Source: Paracyclopina nana
Lineage: Eukaryota; Arthropoda; Copepoda; Cyclopoida; Cyclopettidae
DNA length: 64,000 nt
Direction: 5' to 3'
Assembly (NCBI GenBank): GCA_019096065.1
Contig: JAGUCH010000007.1
Location: 2,936,501 to 3,000,500, forward strand
Shown: positions 1-10,950 of the stretch, piece by piece
How positions within the stretch are numbered: the first letter of the stretch is position 1
How the letters are laid out: each line of letters opens with the position of its first letter
Notes under the pieces: generated by a model
Database searches by the model: none
What the model saw: the letters and a program-made list of their open reading frames with translations, nothing else
What the model was told of the DNA's origin: nothing
Made by a program: the position numbers and the translations under genes

Positions 1-11
1 ATATGATATTA

Positions 12-407
12 TACAGACTGTCCGTTCAAAATTGGACGGTATAGGAATCTAAACTTTGTGTCACACATTCAAGAAATACAGGACTTAAAAAATGATATCG
101 TTGGAAAGATTGAGTCTTTTCCCATCTTTTTTTTGTGAAAATAGAAAAATCAATTTTAATGGGAAAAAACCGAGAAAATTCAATTTTCCCAAGGCAACCC
201 AAAAAATTGTCGCGAAAAGAACTGATGCATCAATTATTTTTTGCTGTCACGCGGAATTCATACTAATGTTTTTCATTTTGTCAGAAAACAAAAAAGATGT
301 CCAAAGGTTCAAGCTTTCCAACGATACCCATTACGCCCCGAAATTCACGAATTTATAACACAAACTTTTGATTCCCGCACCGTCCAATTTTAAACGGACA
401 GACTGTA
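12..407. mobile_element. MITE, mariner-type, with TA target duplication
   Basis: The two ends are inverted copies of each other over about 55-60 bp: CAGACTGTCCG at 14 reads inward, and its near-copy CAGTCTGTCCG reads inward from 405 on the other strand. Both ends are followed by the same blocks (AAAATTGGACGGT, GGAATC, TTTGTGT). A TA dinucleotide flanks both sides (12-13 and 406-407), as expected for Tc1/mariner-class elements. The 392-bp interior has no transposase, so it is a non-autonomous copy. An 88-codon open frame inside it looks like chance. Confidence 0.85.
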
Positions 408-789
408 TAGTCAAATACTACGAGGAATATGATTTTAATAAAATTTTTCGAAAAATCCTAAAAAAAATTTTGAAATGGATAAACGACCGAGAAAATACAG
501 GCCGTTTGTCTGGTTGGGTGGGTGCATCTGGATACGTAGTATAAGATTTGCATAACTGATACAATTACAGTTTGAATTTTGGTATGACACCCTGCATGTT
601 TATGTGCTCTGCATGTTTGCATATGCTCAATTACTGGTATTTTTGAAACTCTGACATATCATGGGTAATTGTGGTATTTTGTCAATAGCACAGGCTTCAT
701 TGATCATGGGCAGAGACCGCTCGCTTTCTCCTCTGCAGCGGCGAAAGAAGGCCGCGAAGGACGGCGGCCTTCGCCGTTCGGTGTGGTAT
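408..789. other. Intergenic DNA upstream of the neuropeptide gene
   Basis: AT-rich sequence with no supported gene. The last part, about 710-785, is GC-rich and palindromic (GCGGCGAAAGAAGGCCGCGAAGGACGGC) and lies just upstream of the TATA box, so it may be promoter-proximal control DNA. Confidence 0.5.
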
Positions 790-796
790 TATAAAT
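790..796 (+). promoter_or_regulatory. TATA box of the neuropeptide gene
   Basis: TATAAAT at 790-796 is followed about 30 bp later by a TCAGAC stretch (about 822-827), which fits an arthropod initiator (TCAGT-like). A likely untranslated first exon then ends at a consensus donor (CAC|gtaagc, gt at 858) and an acceptor at 924-925 lies directly before the C-ATG start. The intron would be 68 bp. Confidence 0.65.
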
Positions 797-926
797 CGAG
801 GGCAGCCTCAGCCTCGAGTCTTCAGACAGACAAAGGCCCAAAGTGGCAACACATCACGTAAGCAATGATCCCCCCCAAAAAATGTTGTGTAACCTCTTTA
901 TTTTTGAAGGCCTTTGCCACCTGAGC

Positions 927-1988
927 ATGAATTCGACTTCAACTAGCAGCAGACTGTGGGCATTGACATTGGTCAAGATCTGGCTTTTTTCCCTGGTTCT
1001 CGTGGTTTGTGAGGCCACGCCGCTCTACGACAACGCCGAGTATGAGGTATATAAATACTTTGATGCAGCATTTGCATGGGCATTGGATTAATTACGGTGA
1101 TCATAGGATGCTCCGGTAGATGAGGAGGCCAGGTACTTCAGCCTCGAGGACTACCTCGCGAGGCTGATGGCGGCCAGGAACGGCCTCTACGGGCCGTACC
1201 ACGAGGGCAACTACGGCGAGCTGATGGTGCCGGACTTGGCGAACGACAAGCGATCCTCGTCGCGGGCCGAGAACAATTTCCAATTGAGGGTTCGCCGAGG
1301 CCAGGGCTTCTCCAAGCCCATGGCCGAGTCCAACTTTCAGTTGCGCGTGCGGAAAGACCTGTTGGACAGGTTTCGCCAGGTGCCTCAAATTAGGTCGTCC
1401 GCTGCCGAGAGCAACTTCCAGTTGAGGGTTCGCAAGTCACACCCGAGCATGGCTGAGAACAACTTCCAGTTGCGAGTGCGAAAAAGTGACGAGCGCCCAT
1501 CGGCAGAAGAGGAAGAAGACTTTTTCGGGGAAAATCGGTGAGATGACGCAGCCAACTTTTATTGGGGCTGTACACTCATGCATTATTCTCAGGTATCGAC
1601 AGGTGCCTCAAATTAGGTCGTCCGCGGCCGAGAACAATTTCCAGTTGAGGGTTCGAAAGGGGTTCCCGAGCAGTGCTGAGAACAATTTCCAGCTGAGAGT
1701 GCGCAAAGCTGACCCGTACATGCTGAGCGAGGAGGAAGACGGCGACGACAACAGGTTAATAGCTTTTGCTGCCGCGATCAAATCACCAAAGCCTAATTAC
1801 ACTTGTAAACGCGTTGCAGGCTGCAGAGATCGGTGAGGAGGACGCTGCTTGAACAGATCCGGGACAGGCGATTGTCTGGACAGCGGTCAGCTGCTGAGGA
1901 CAATTTCCAGCTGAGAATCAGGCGAGGCAACAGCGCTCACGACAATTTCCAGCTGAGAGTGCGAAGGTCAGCTGAGTTAGCTGCCTAA
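927..1988 (+). CDS. Multicopy neuropeptide precursor (NFQLRV repeats)
   Basis: Exons 927-1046, 1107-1537, 1593-1754 and 1820-1988 join in frame to 293 residues. Residues about 10-29 form a hydrophobic signal peptide. The body carries eight copies of a short motif ending NFQLRVR or NFQLRIR followed by K or R, usually preceded by AEN, AES or AED. Each copy ends in dibasic residues (RVRR, RVRK), the usual convertase signals; spacers are acidic or Ser-rich. The trimmed products would be peptides such as SAENNFQLRV. There is no Gly before the basic site, so the C-terminus should not be amidated. The first large exon also carries an acidic spacer with a YFSLEDY segment. The architecture (signal peptide, repeated core, dibasic sites) is that of a secreted neuropeptide precursor; I cannot assign the peptide to a named family. 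Confidence 0.85.
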
Positions 1989-3119
1989 TCTAGAATATTG
2001 GACAAGACCAAAAACACACATTTAATCCTCCTTGCTATACAATACTGTAATTCTATTTTTTTGCCCAAAAACTGAACATCGTCATTGTTAGCCCCGATAA
2101 TTTGAATGCCAAAAAATACATTTGAGCCCTGCTGATTATTATTACATACTATATACGACATTACTGTAGTCCAAGCCAGCCTTAGTTCAATCTCAATACA
2201 TAAAAAAGTGAATTGCTCGCTTCCTACAACTCTCTTGATCATGTGGTGATGGTGTTTTGCGACCTACTACATATAAAAATAAATTATAATAATGAATGAC
2301 TGGTAAGGTGGATTTGGCAGCCCCCAACGTTATTTGTGGTAGCTTTTTCCATACATGAACTATAGAAAAAGTAAGTAAAACTTCTTCCACGCATCGTTTA
2401 CCATGAGCATCTCTCTATTTTCTCCTTTGTCCACGTTTGTTGCTCCTCACACTCCATCATATGTACATAAACAACAAAAGCGTGTTGAAACAATTGAATA
2501 AAATGCAAATCTAAGCTGAAGAAGCTCAGCAAGCATCTTTGCTTTTTTCCGTTGTTCTTGGCAAAATCCAATTTTCACCAGAGCAAGAAATGAAATGTAC
2601 ATTCAGAAATGGAATAATACACAATTTTGGGAAACAATTGTATCGCTGCAATAAATAATCTGTATTGTGCACAGCGTGTACCAATGCAATAGCGCTGTCC
2701 ATATTGTAGTATTAATTTGGCTTGATTCAGGAAATTCATCTTACTGCATCCGCGACTGGATGAAAAGGTGATATTTGAGAAAATACTACATCGATTGTTG
2801 CCATAAGCAGCACTTAATCAGCTCATCAAACAGACTTTTTGCCTGATCTCTTCCATTTATCATGGCACAAAATAGACATTTCTCAACAGAAGCTATGCTT
2901 TTATGAAAGTGTGATTTTTTGTGCTCACGTGTCATTAAATGAAGTGTTCTAGGTGAAACGCAGCAAATTACGCTGTCAAGCAAAGACTAGCTCACTTACT
3001 TTTTGGAGTGAAAATGTGTGAACGAAATCCCCTCATTTCTTTCTCTTTTTTTTGGCTTCAGGAAATGAAATGCATTTTTCGCTATTTTTAGGCTTTATTC
3101 CAAAGCAAAGTGCAGCTTC
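1989..3119. other. Intergenic, 3' side of two convergent genes
   Basis: The stretch lies between the neuropeptide gene (+) and the HGSNAT gene (-). AATAAA-type signals occur (for example 2499-2504). No coding, RNA or repeat feature is supported. Confidence 0.5.
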
Positions 3120-6100
3120 TTAGACAGAAATAAAGGCCCTGTTCCTGTGCATGACGTATGCCACTATTAACCAGGCTGAAGTGCCCCAAAGCGACTCAAC
3201 CAGTTTGTCCCAGTGGGTATTCATGGGGCCAGAGATGTAGTTGAAGGGAGCCATTTGCCAGGCTATGCTGTGTCCCAAATACAAAACAATCGAGTTCATG
3301 CCTGAAAGTGATAAATTCCTCACGTTACAAGCGTGGTACGAAAAAAAGAGCTTCTTGCACTTGCCAAGAGAAAGACGAGCCAACCGCATATATTATCGAA
3401 TACTTCATATACTACTATGGTACGTCATAGGGAAAGCACTGCTTCACTGCCATTTACTTTAGTTTTATGTCACAAAAAACAATTGTCACAAGTTTCTAAC
3501 GATTATTTTTACGAATGCTGCACGTGTGGCTTTCATCTATAGAGCATTTTTGAGCTCGTGTTCTCGGGCAATTTCACTATACAGTTAATGGCGCAAATTA
3601 AACCAAATCACGTGAATTCTCCAGAGAAATGGCGCGCAATTTGGTGCCTCTTCTGCGATGTAATGAATGATATAGGAAATTGACGTCACACCAAAGTGTG
3701 GCTTTAGAAAAAAAGGGAAAGCCTTCAAAGTGGAACCAAAAGAAGGAATTTTTAAGCACATGAAGTACGACATAAAAGAGCACTATTTAGAAATTATGTA
3801 ATATGTGTGTTCTGCCCGCAGATGGCGCTCTTTTGTTTCAATTTCATCCATTTTTACCCAAAATTTGAACTAAGGCGCGGTTCACCTGGTAGAATGACGC
3901 GTCATTATGGCGCGATATTACAAAATATCGGAGCGAAATAAAAGGAAATATCGAGACTTTATTATTTTAGGCAAAGGGTTTCGATCCCAAAAGAGCAAAT
4001 TCAAAGAAAAAATTCGTAAAATGATTTTGCAAATACCCGATATTTCCAAATATCCTCATAATATCGCGCCATAATGACGCGTCATTATACCAGGTGAACC
4101 AGGCCTAAGAAGCTTAATGAAGATGTTTAGGCTATTTTTAGATGGACAAAAACTGTTGTAGGATTTAGAGTCAAGGTGAACATTTTGTTTGATAGAAGTA
4201 TTACAATTTTTTGAAATTAAAATGCATGATTTGAGTAACTTGTTACCTGCATAAATGAATGGCTCGCCTTGCCAAACATGGTAAGCATCAACGAGGGCGT
4301 ACACGGCGGCCATTAATAAGAAAGCCGCTCCCGTCGTCACAAAAACGAATGACAGCGACCTGAGTTATGAGCAAGTTACCAAAAAATGTACCACAATTAA
4401 TAGTGGCAAGTATACCATAGATTCTTGTTAATTGGAATTAGGCCTTCATCCCTGGTAGCCCCATTAAGTGCAAAACCAATTGCTCCATTTAGCAGGGCCC
4501 AAATCACAAACCGAATCAGCCGGCCTTTATGGCCTTGGTAAGACATAATGATCTGGCCTGCTTGATAGCCCAGAAAAACCTGAAGCACCGATGTGAAAGA
4601 GCCTAGAATGGAAGGTTGGAAGCTGGATGGTTCCAATGGAAAAATGAAAACTACCCAGGATTCCTTCAGGGTCAAAAGGCCCAGAGCCATAAACGAATTT
4701 GGCCGTAGGATTGCCATAAATGTGATTGGAGCCAAAAAACACTCGATCAATGTATCCAGCAGCTCCTCCAACGCAATCAACTCCATCATACGAACTATCA
4801 TCAAAAAGTCCTCCAGGTCCCAAATATCCTGAAATATTCATAATAGCATTTTTTGAGGGAAATGATCAGTTATTATCCAGGACTGATAAAAATTGTAAAA
4901 AACCCTGAAGCTTCAGTTTTTGCCCCCCAAAAAAGAAGCAATCACAAAAAGTGATAGAGTTACTGACGTTGCCATTGACGATAACTTCAATCAGAAAGAA
5001 AGGCCCAAATAGAGCCGCAGAGAAGCATCAATGTTTAAAAAAACTTTCTTTTTGCTCTTAGCTCAACTTGATTAGCATATTTCTCATGAAAAGTTCTTCC
5101 TTCACTGTTATTGTTTAGGTCCAATTTATCTAAGAAGTCACTTTGATGTGCCATGCTTTTTTAGCAAACAATATGCTGGGAAAATATGAATGCTCCCCTA
5201 TTTGCATTACAGTTGCTTTCACCAGCCGCCAGAGGAAAACTCAATTTCAACTCTTTAGCTACTACAATGGTATACGCTACTCTTTGCTCCTCCTTTCGTT
5301 TTGGCTGTTTTCGTTCTATGCTACAGATTTATTGCTTCTACCTGTTGGGCAATTTGGCACAGGCATCGCAAATGTAATCAGGCAATGAGCCGCAACAAAT
5401 ATGGCGGCCACAATCCAACGTTGCCACAGGCACAAAGCATCTGTAAAATGTGACAGGATTTTGCTCTGGTTTCCATTTTCCTGCAAATGAAAAGAAACAG
5501 TGATCTAAACATTGGACAAGTCCGAGCGTACGTTACAATCTGGTAACTCATCCCAAACGTAAACAAAAACAAACACGTGTTTTAACACGTTGTTTGCTTC
5601 CTGGTGAAAAAGCGAGTATATCTAGATATTTTGGCGGTTGTTTGGTGCCGAGGTAAGTCCTTCTTTTCATTTTTCAACATTATAAAGAGCTCAGCGTGAA
5701 ACTTGAGCCTTGGGCGGGCGCGTTAAAGTGCACATGGAAAGGAATATTTACATCTTTTTTGTCATCCTCTTCACTTGGCATAAATACCAATCCGGTCGTT
5801 GCAACGACAAAGTAGGTGATTGAAAATCGCTGAAGAACTCCAGGCACTCTCAGCAATTCCAAATTTATCCAGCCTTCAAAAAAATTGTTGAAAGTGTTGA
5901 AAGGCATTCCTGAATAGAAATGTTGATACCGATGGTATTCCAAAAGAATCCCAGCATGAAGAGCTTGACTGATCGCTTGCAAATGCCGATGAAAACGACA
6001 CCCTTGGGCTCCTTTCTTCTCAAGACACTTGATCTCAATGACATTGGAATGGCCACTCCCATGATCCACAAAAACCTGCAAAATTGAGATCAAAAGCCTT

Positions 6101-7223
6101 TGGTGGAAGCGAGCACAAGAGAAAGTAATCAAACAAATAACAAGGCTCTCTTTGCTCCAACTTTCACACAAGCAGCTTTTTGGTATTCTTGAACAAAGTT
6201 GGTGTCATTTGCAGCAACTTTTGGAATGAAGCTGTCAGCCAACAATTAGATTTCTAGCTGTGAAAAAATCACCATGGGAACACCAAGTCTGCCACTTGCA
6301 ACCCATTCCATGTGGCATGCTCCAGAAACCAGTAACCACCTGCTCCATCATTGACAAAGATCATCAGTGCAATGGTGATTCCTCTGAATGTATCCAAAGA
6401 ACGTATCCTGGCTTTCCCTGCATTATTTAGAGCACTTGTTGCTGCCCTTTCGTCCAGCTCAACCTAAAGCGAAGACTTTTTAGCTGTGTTTCTAATTTGC
6501 TGTCGCGTTCAGCTCAAACCTCATATCCTATTTGACGTTGAGCACTTTTGAACAGCCTTTCAATTTGGCGAGTGTATCCTTTTCGCACCACCAGCCATTT
6601 GACCAAATTATGAAGGAGGCCAAGAGCTGCCAATATCAGAAAGCAAACCAAAAGAGCCAGTTTGTCATTGACTGGGTCAACCAGGGTTTTCACTGGGCCA
6701 CACTGGTCAGCAGCAACCTTGATGTTGTACACTCCAAATTCACCCAGAACCACATCGTTCACTCCACAAATCGTTGAGCTGTGCAAATACCATTGAGTGA
6801 GCTGAACTGTATTTTCAATGAAGCTAAGTACTTATCTGGCCTGAATTGCGATACGTATTCGCCTGTGCCGCTGTTCCTCACCAGGAAATGCCAGGGGTAA
6901 TGAGTGGAAAGCTTGAAAATGTGATTTCCGTCGATGCTGACCTTGAGGATAGTGCAAAAATTCAGCTTGAATTAGCGCCCTGTTTGGAAAAATAATCTTA
7001 CGTCTGGCTCTTTTCGCTGAAATGGACATTTGTAGCAATTGTCTGATCTTATGTAGTAAAACACGTTAGAGATGGTTGACTGGAATCTAACGTACGCCTG
7101 AAATGTCAGAAAAAGAGCAGTTGAGAAAACAGTCGTGAAGGTCATGAATTTATTCAATACCTGATCAATTTGAAGGTGTGACAAGTCGAGGCCTTCGAAA
7201 ATATCGACATTGGGCTTCTCCAT
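3120..7223 (-). CDS. HGSNAT: Heparan-alpha-glucosaminide N-acetyltransferase
   Basis: Twelve exons read in order: 7161-7223, 7002-7097, 6855-6965, 6520-6801, 6273-6463, 5930-6075, 5752-5873, 5342-5480, 4655-4828, 4602-4416, 4247-4359, 3120-3301. They sum to 601 residues. HGSNAT is a lysosomal multi-spanning enzyme that acetylates the terminal glucosamine of heparan sulfate using cytosolic acetyl-CoA. Family signatures visible include [24 protein letters not shown] with the His matching the acetylated active-site His (about residue 233), ADLVFPW, RIPGVLQR-like [31 protein letters not shown] and a C-terminal [12 protein letters not shown] helix. Most introns are 50-60 bp; intron 11 (3302-4246) is 945 bp and holds a MITE. 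Length and order of helices match the animal family. Confidence 0.95.
3872..4109. mobile_element. MITE in intron 11 of HGSNAT
   Basis: The ends are inverted copies over about 45 bp: GGTTCACCTGGTAGAATGAC near 3880 and its complement at 4080-4100, with the palindrome ATGACGCGTCAT and the block GGCGCGATATT in both arms. About 238 bp, no coding capacity. A decayed relative of the right half lies at 33244-33332. The outermost bases (TAAGGC / GCCTAA) also pair, so the exact target duplication is unclear. Confidence 0.8.
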
Positions 7224-8365
7224 TTATAAGAAGCTGCTTCTGGTTGATATCTTATCAAAAGATATTAAGTTTACTGTAAGGATTAAGCCCACAGCTTGTT
7301 TTTCCCTCTATGTTTTGATGCAGCGCGCGCGCGTATCAGCCCTATAATATACTCTCGTACGCATTTCCACATGTGCGCAATGTGGCGGTCATCTACTTTG
7401 GACGAGGTAAAAGTTTCATTTTTCTATGTAGCAATGTGGCTAAATGAGCCACGTGGTCCTTGACGAGTTTGCATTTTCTCTTTTATAACGGCGTTGAGTT
7501 ATGAGTGTGGATTACTTTTATATTTTTAGCTTCTTTCAGATAAGTGTTTCAAAGTGCCATTTTTACGGATTAGCTTGCATTCTAAATTCGCGTCAGAGGA
7601 CCTAAGAAACCACGTTCATCTGCAGCCAAATGAGGAATGTGTGATGAATTTTGGCTTTTCCTGCCCGCAAAATTAATTGGGTGTTGTTAAGTTACGTTCA
7701 TCCAACGAGTTCCACTAAACGCTTGAGGAGCTCTTCTATTTTTTGAACAGTCTGGCTGCCATACGTAAGCAAGTGAGTCATTACCTAAATATCACGCTAA
7801 GATATACAGTGAGACTTGCCATTCTTTTTGTACAAATACCTTACTTTTGAATGAACTTTTCAGGGGTTTAATCTTTTGAAGCGCACTTTGAAGTTGGTAG
7901 TTCATCATTTGAAAAAGGAATGCTTCGTTTTTGCAGTGCATAGCTTGAATTCCTCAAGTGCATTCGCATATTTGGGCAAATTAAACCAATTCATGATATT
8001 TTTATAAGCTATGCAGTGGAATGTAATTCAAGAACGGAAGCACTTTTGGTGGTTTTTTTTCGCCTCGGTTAAGTGTGTACAAGCTGCAGATTGGGGTTTT
8101 ATTTCACGCTCTTACATCAGTAAATATACTATGAAAACTCCCCGCTGAGTCTCAGATCTGAAAGCATCTAAAAATGAAAACTTGGAAAAATGGCTTTCTT
8201 TTGTAACAAAAGCGATCTCTCAGTTGGCGGTCAGCTTTTAGCTTCAATAAACAGTTATTCATGAAGGCCTTTTTTTCTTGAATGGTTCTTGCATGAATTA
8301 ATAACGAGCAGTAGAAATGTTTTTAGATCTGAAGCACATGGGGATGTTAAAAGAAAATCAAGTAA
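7224..8365. other. Intergenic, upstream of HGSNAT
   Basis: This DNA separates the start of HGSNAT (-) from the 3' end of bursicon alpha (-). A short GC alternation (GCGCGCGCGC) lies near 7323. No coding or repeat feature is supported; the promoter of HGSNAT should lie at its left end. Confidence 0.5.
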
Positions 8366-9112
8366 CTAATTTTGTCCCTTGAGGAAGTTCTTCCTCAAAT
8401 CGTGGGCATTTGAATAGCCCACGAATTCAGAGGGCATAATTGACTCTTCATCGATGGCAGTACAAGGTCTACACATGCATCCCGCTGGAGCTCTGGTCAC
8501 CATCTAAAAATAGGAAGCATTTTTTTAAAAAAAGCTAATAATGGCTTCGCATTGGTACGGTGTAATGCTTTGTGTACACATGGAGTTAATTAGCCCAGCG
8601 CTAGGTGCAGTGACGTCAAGTCATCCACTTGATGAATGCTTTGGTACACATACATTAGAATGGAAGTATCTTTTGACGCACTCTTCCAATTATTACCTTT
8701 CTAACCTTCGGCTGGCTGCTGGCAGAGTTGGGGCATTCCAGGGACACAACGGCTAATTTCTCGCCGCTTTCTTGGCAGCACATGCAGGACCGTTCAGTTT
8801 GCCATATTTTCGAGCCAGACACCTTTAAAAATGTTGTAGGACAGAGGTAATTGGCACCTTTTGATTTCTACCTTGACGTAGCTGGTGCATCGCCCTACGC
8901 AGGCGTACGAGCCAATGATTTTGTCTTCGCAGCCAGGATATTGGACTTTATGAATGACTTGAGTGAGCTCGCATTCGTCTGCCTGGGTGATGGCAAATAA
9001 GGCCTGAACGAGGATAAAAAGGGCCGCAAAATTGGCTGCAGAGATGGTGGGCCTAGATGGGAAATTAATAATGAAATGAGGCGGCTTTCTTTTGCGATTT
9101 GCCAACTCACAT
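8366..9112 (-). CDS. burs: Bursicon alpha subunit
   Basis: Coding exons: 9111-9112, 8872-9052, 8697-8822, 8366-8503, giving 148 residues. A signal peptide (about residues 5-22) precedes a cystine-knot domain with the family landmarks VIHKVQYPGC, SYACVGRCTSYVKVSGSKIW, ERSCMCCQESGE and CMCRPCT. Bursicon alpha pairs with bursicon beta; the secreted heterodimer activates the receptor rickets/LGR2 to drive cuticle tanning and wing expansion. The next gene upstream on the same strand is bursicon beta. The C-terminal tail beyond CMCRPCT is about 30 residues longer than in most insects. The start codon is divided by the first intron (AT at 9112-9111, G at 9052): no other in-frame ATG precedes the signal peptide before a TAA. 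The second coding intron is only 49 bp. Confidence 0.95.
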
Positions 9113-9678
9113 GATGTATCTTGCGGGAGTCGACTGCAGCAGCTCACTGAATTCGGCCTTTTTGCCTTAATGCCATTATAGCTGGTGTGTGGTGGCATAA
9201 AAGCAACATGAGGCTAATGCCACGAGCCACGTGGGGTAAGTTGTTTTCCATGCTGAAAGTGTGACCTAAAAAGGCTGTGTTTACCGCCTAAAAATACGCT
9301 GCTAGGCCTTTTCTTTATGACTTGCTATGCATGATGAGCCTTTTGATGTGCCATTGCCTCTGGGCTGCTAGATATGTGTATCTAAATTAGGTTTCTTAGG
9401 TGTAATTTGTGGTGAAATTATTTTCCTTTCACTTTGCCAAGCTGCTGTTGACACTTTAATTAATTCGTCTTGAGCTCGCTTTTCTTTTGAACGACGCGTG
9501 GAAATGAAAGAGAAGTGTTGAAATGCTGTTTTTATTAGCATATAATTCATGTGGTAAATCCTATAGAGAAGCAGCAGCAATACATCGAGAAATGGTATTC
9601 TTGTCTCATGGGAACTTGGAGAGGCGCATCAAATAATTGTAGTCATGATTGTTTTTCGGGGAAAATGTTTGTTAGCTT
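9113..9678 (-). other. Spacer between the two bursicon genes
   Basis: Only 566 bp separate the stop of bursicon beta from the split start of bursicon alpha. The left part must hold the 5' untranslated region of alpha, including a short upstream open frame that starts with ATGGCATTAAGG (on the minus strand near 9174) and stops before the intron. No other feature is seen. Confidence 0.55.
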
Positions 9679-10699
9679 CTATTTGCCACACTCAAGGCAT
9701 TGACAATCCATAGGCTCGCTGATGTCCACTTGCATCGAGCCCTGAGCTCCGAAAAGTCGATTTCCATCCGAGTCGTAGCACGAGCCCAGCGTGATGGTTC
9801 TCTCCCTGTATCTGCTCTCACGACAGCAATGGCACTCCTGAAGTCAATTTATTTTTTACCAATCCAAAATACTACGAAAAATTGTCACCTTTTGGAAGCC
9901 GTAGGTGTTTAAGGCACTGGGTGAGGTGCTCGAGGCGCATTCCCCCTCGCATTTATTCACGGCCACATTTTCTTCGCAAGTTCTCACGAGAATTCCCGTG
10001 CTTTGGTCGTACTCATCTGACAATTGGAGAATGCGATGATTACTTGGGACACAAACGACGAGCACAATTAGCTCTGTGGCATTTATTTGCCCAACATAAG
10101 CCAGATCATAAAAAGGGGGCTTTGCTTGCTGCTGCTGACCCCATCTCAAAAATGGTTACATCAGGCTCAAATACGAAAAAACAGGCTCATTAAGAAATTG
10201 TAAAAGTCAGGCCTGCATAATGCATATTTACTCACATGACGTAAGAATTTTTTTCTCTAACCTTAGAGGAAGGCGCAATGAAACGTCCAAATTTGAAAGC
10301 TTTTCTGTGTCTCGTCCCATGTAAAAAGATGATAACAACAACAAAGGTGGCATTATTATATTTACAACTTGCTGTCTCGCGCACAAAATATCCAACTTGT
10401 GCAAGAAGCAGAAAGGGGCCTTCATGTTTTTTTCTTGCTCCCCTCATAATTGCTTAATTTGCCAATTTGTGTTTTTATGGCACTCCAGGGTCAATTAATT
10501 TAAGCTCAATCTCTAATAGCGCACGCACGATTTATTGCGCGCGAGCTCTGTGTGTACCTTTGGTAAGATGTATTTCCGATGGATTCGTTTCACAGGTGCT
10601 GCTGTAGCGTTTGGCAGCCAAACTCCCCAGTGTGCCCTGCGTGGCATGGGCGAGCAGCAGAAATAGCCAAAAATAGCCAGAGTTGGCCCCCATTGCCAT
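9679..10699 (-). CDS. pburs: Bursicon beta subunit (partner of bursicon)
   Basis: Three coding exons, 10558-10699, 9889-10016 and 9679-9837, join to 142 residues. A signal peptide covers residues 1-22. The cystine-knot domain shows the beta-subunit landmarks TCETNPSEIHLTKDEYD, VAVNKCEGEC, GFQKECHCCRESRYRER, ITLGSCYD and the end CQCLECGK. Beta dimerises with bursicon alpha to give the tanning hormone; beta homodimers act in immune signalling in insects. The start was chosen at the second-most upstream hydrophobic Met (MAMGANSGY). Both introns are phase-consistent: the first splits the Asp of DEYD, the second is phase 0. Gene order beta then alpha on one strand suggests co-regulation. Confidence 0.95.
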
Positions 10700-10950
10700 T
10701 GTCACGACCCGAAAACTGCTCGCTCGATTTGACAATTTACTTTTATGTATTGAACTATTATCTACTCCATTCCGGATGGAGGGCCAGACTCGAATGGCCA
10801 AGTAAATATAGAGACAATTATGAGCCATAATGGCTGGTGGCACTTAAATGCCTGCTGTGTGCTTTCAGATGGGATTTATTCATTAATACAGCTCTAAGTT
10901 TGTATTGTGTGGCTGATACAGCCAGTAATACAGTGCTCAATAATGTATTT

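Noticed and set aside
1101-1575. Open frames on the minus strand of the neuropeptide gene
   Set aside because: Shadows of the repeated coding exons.
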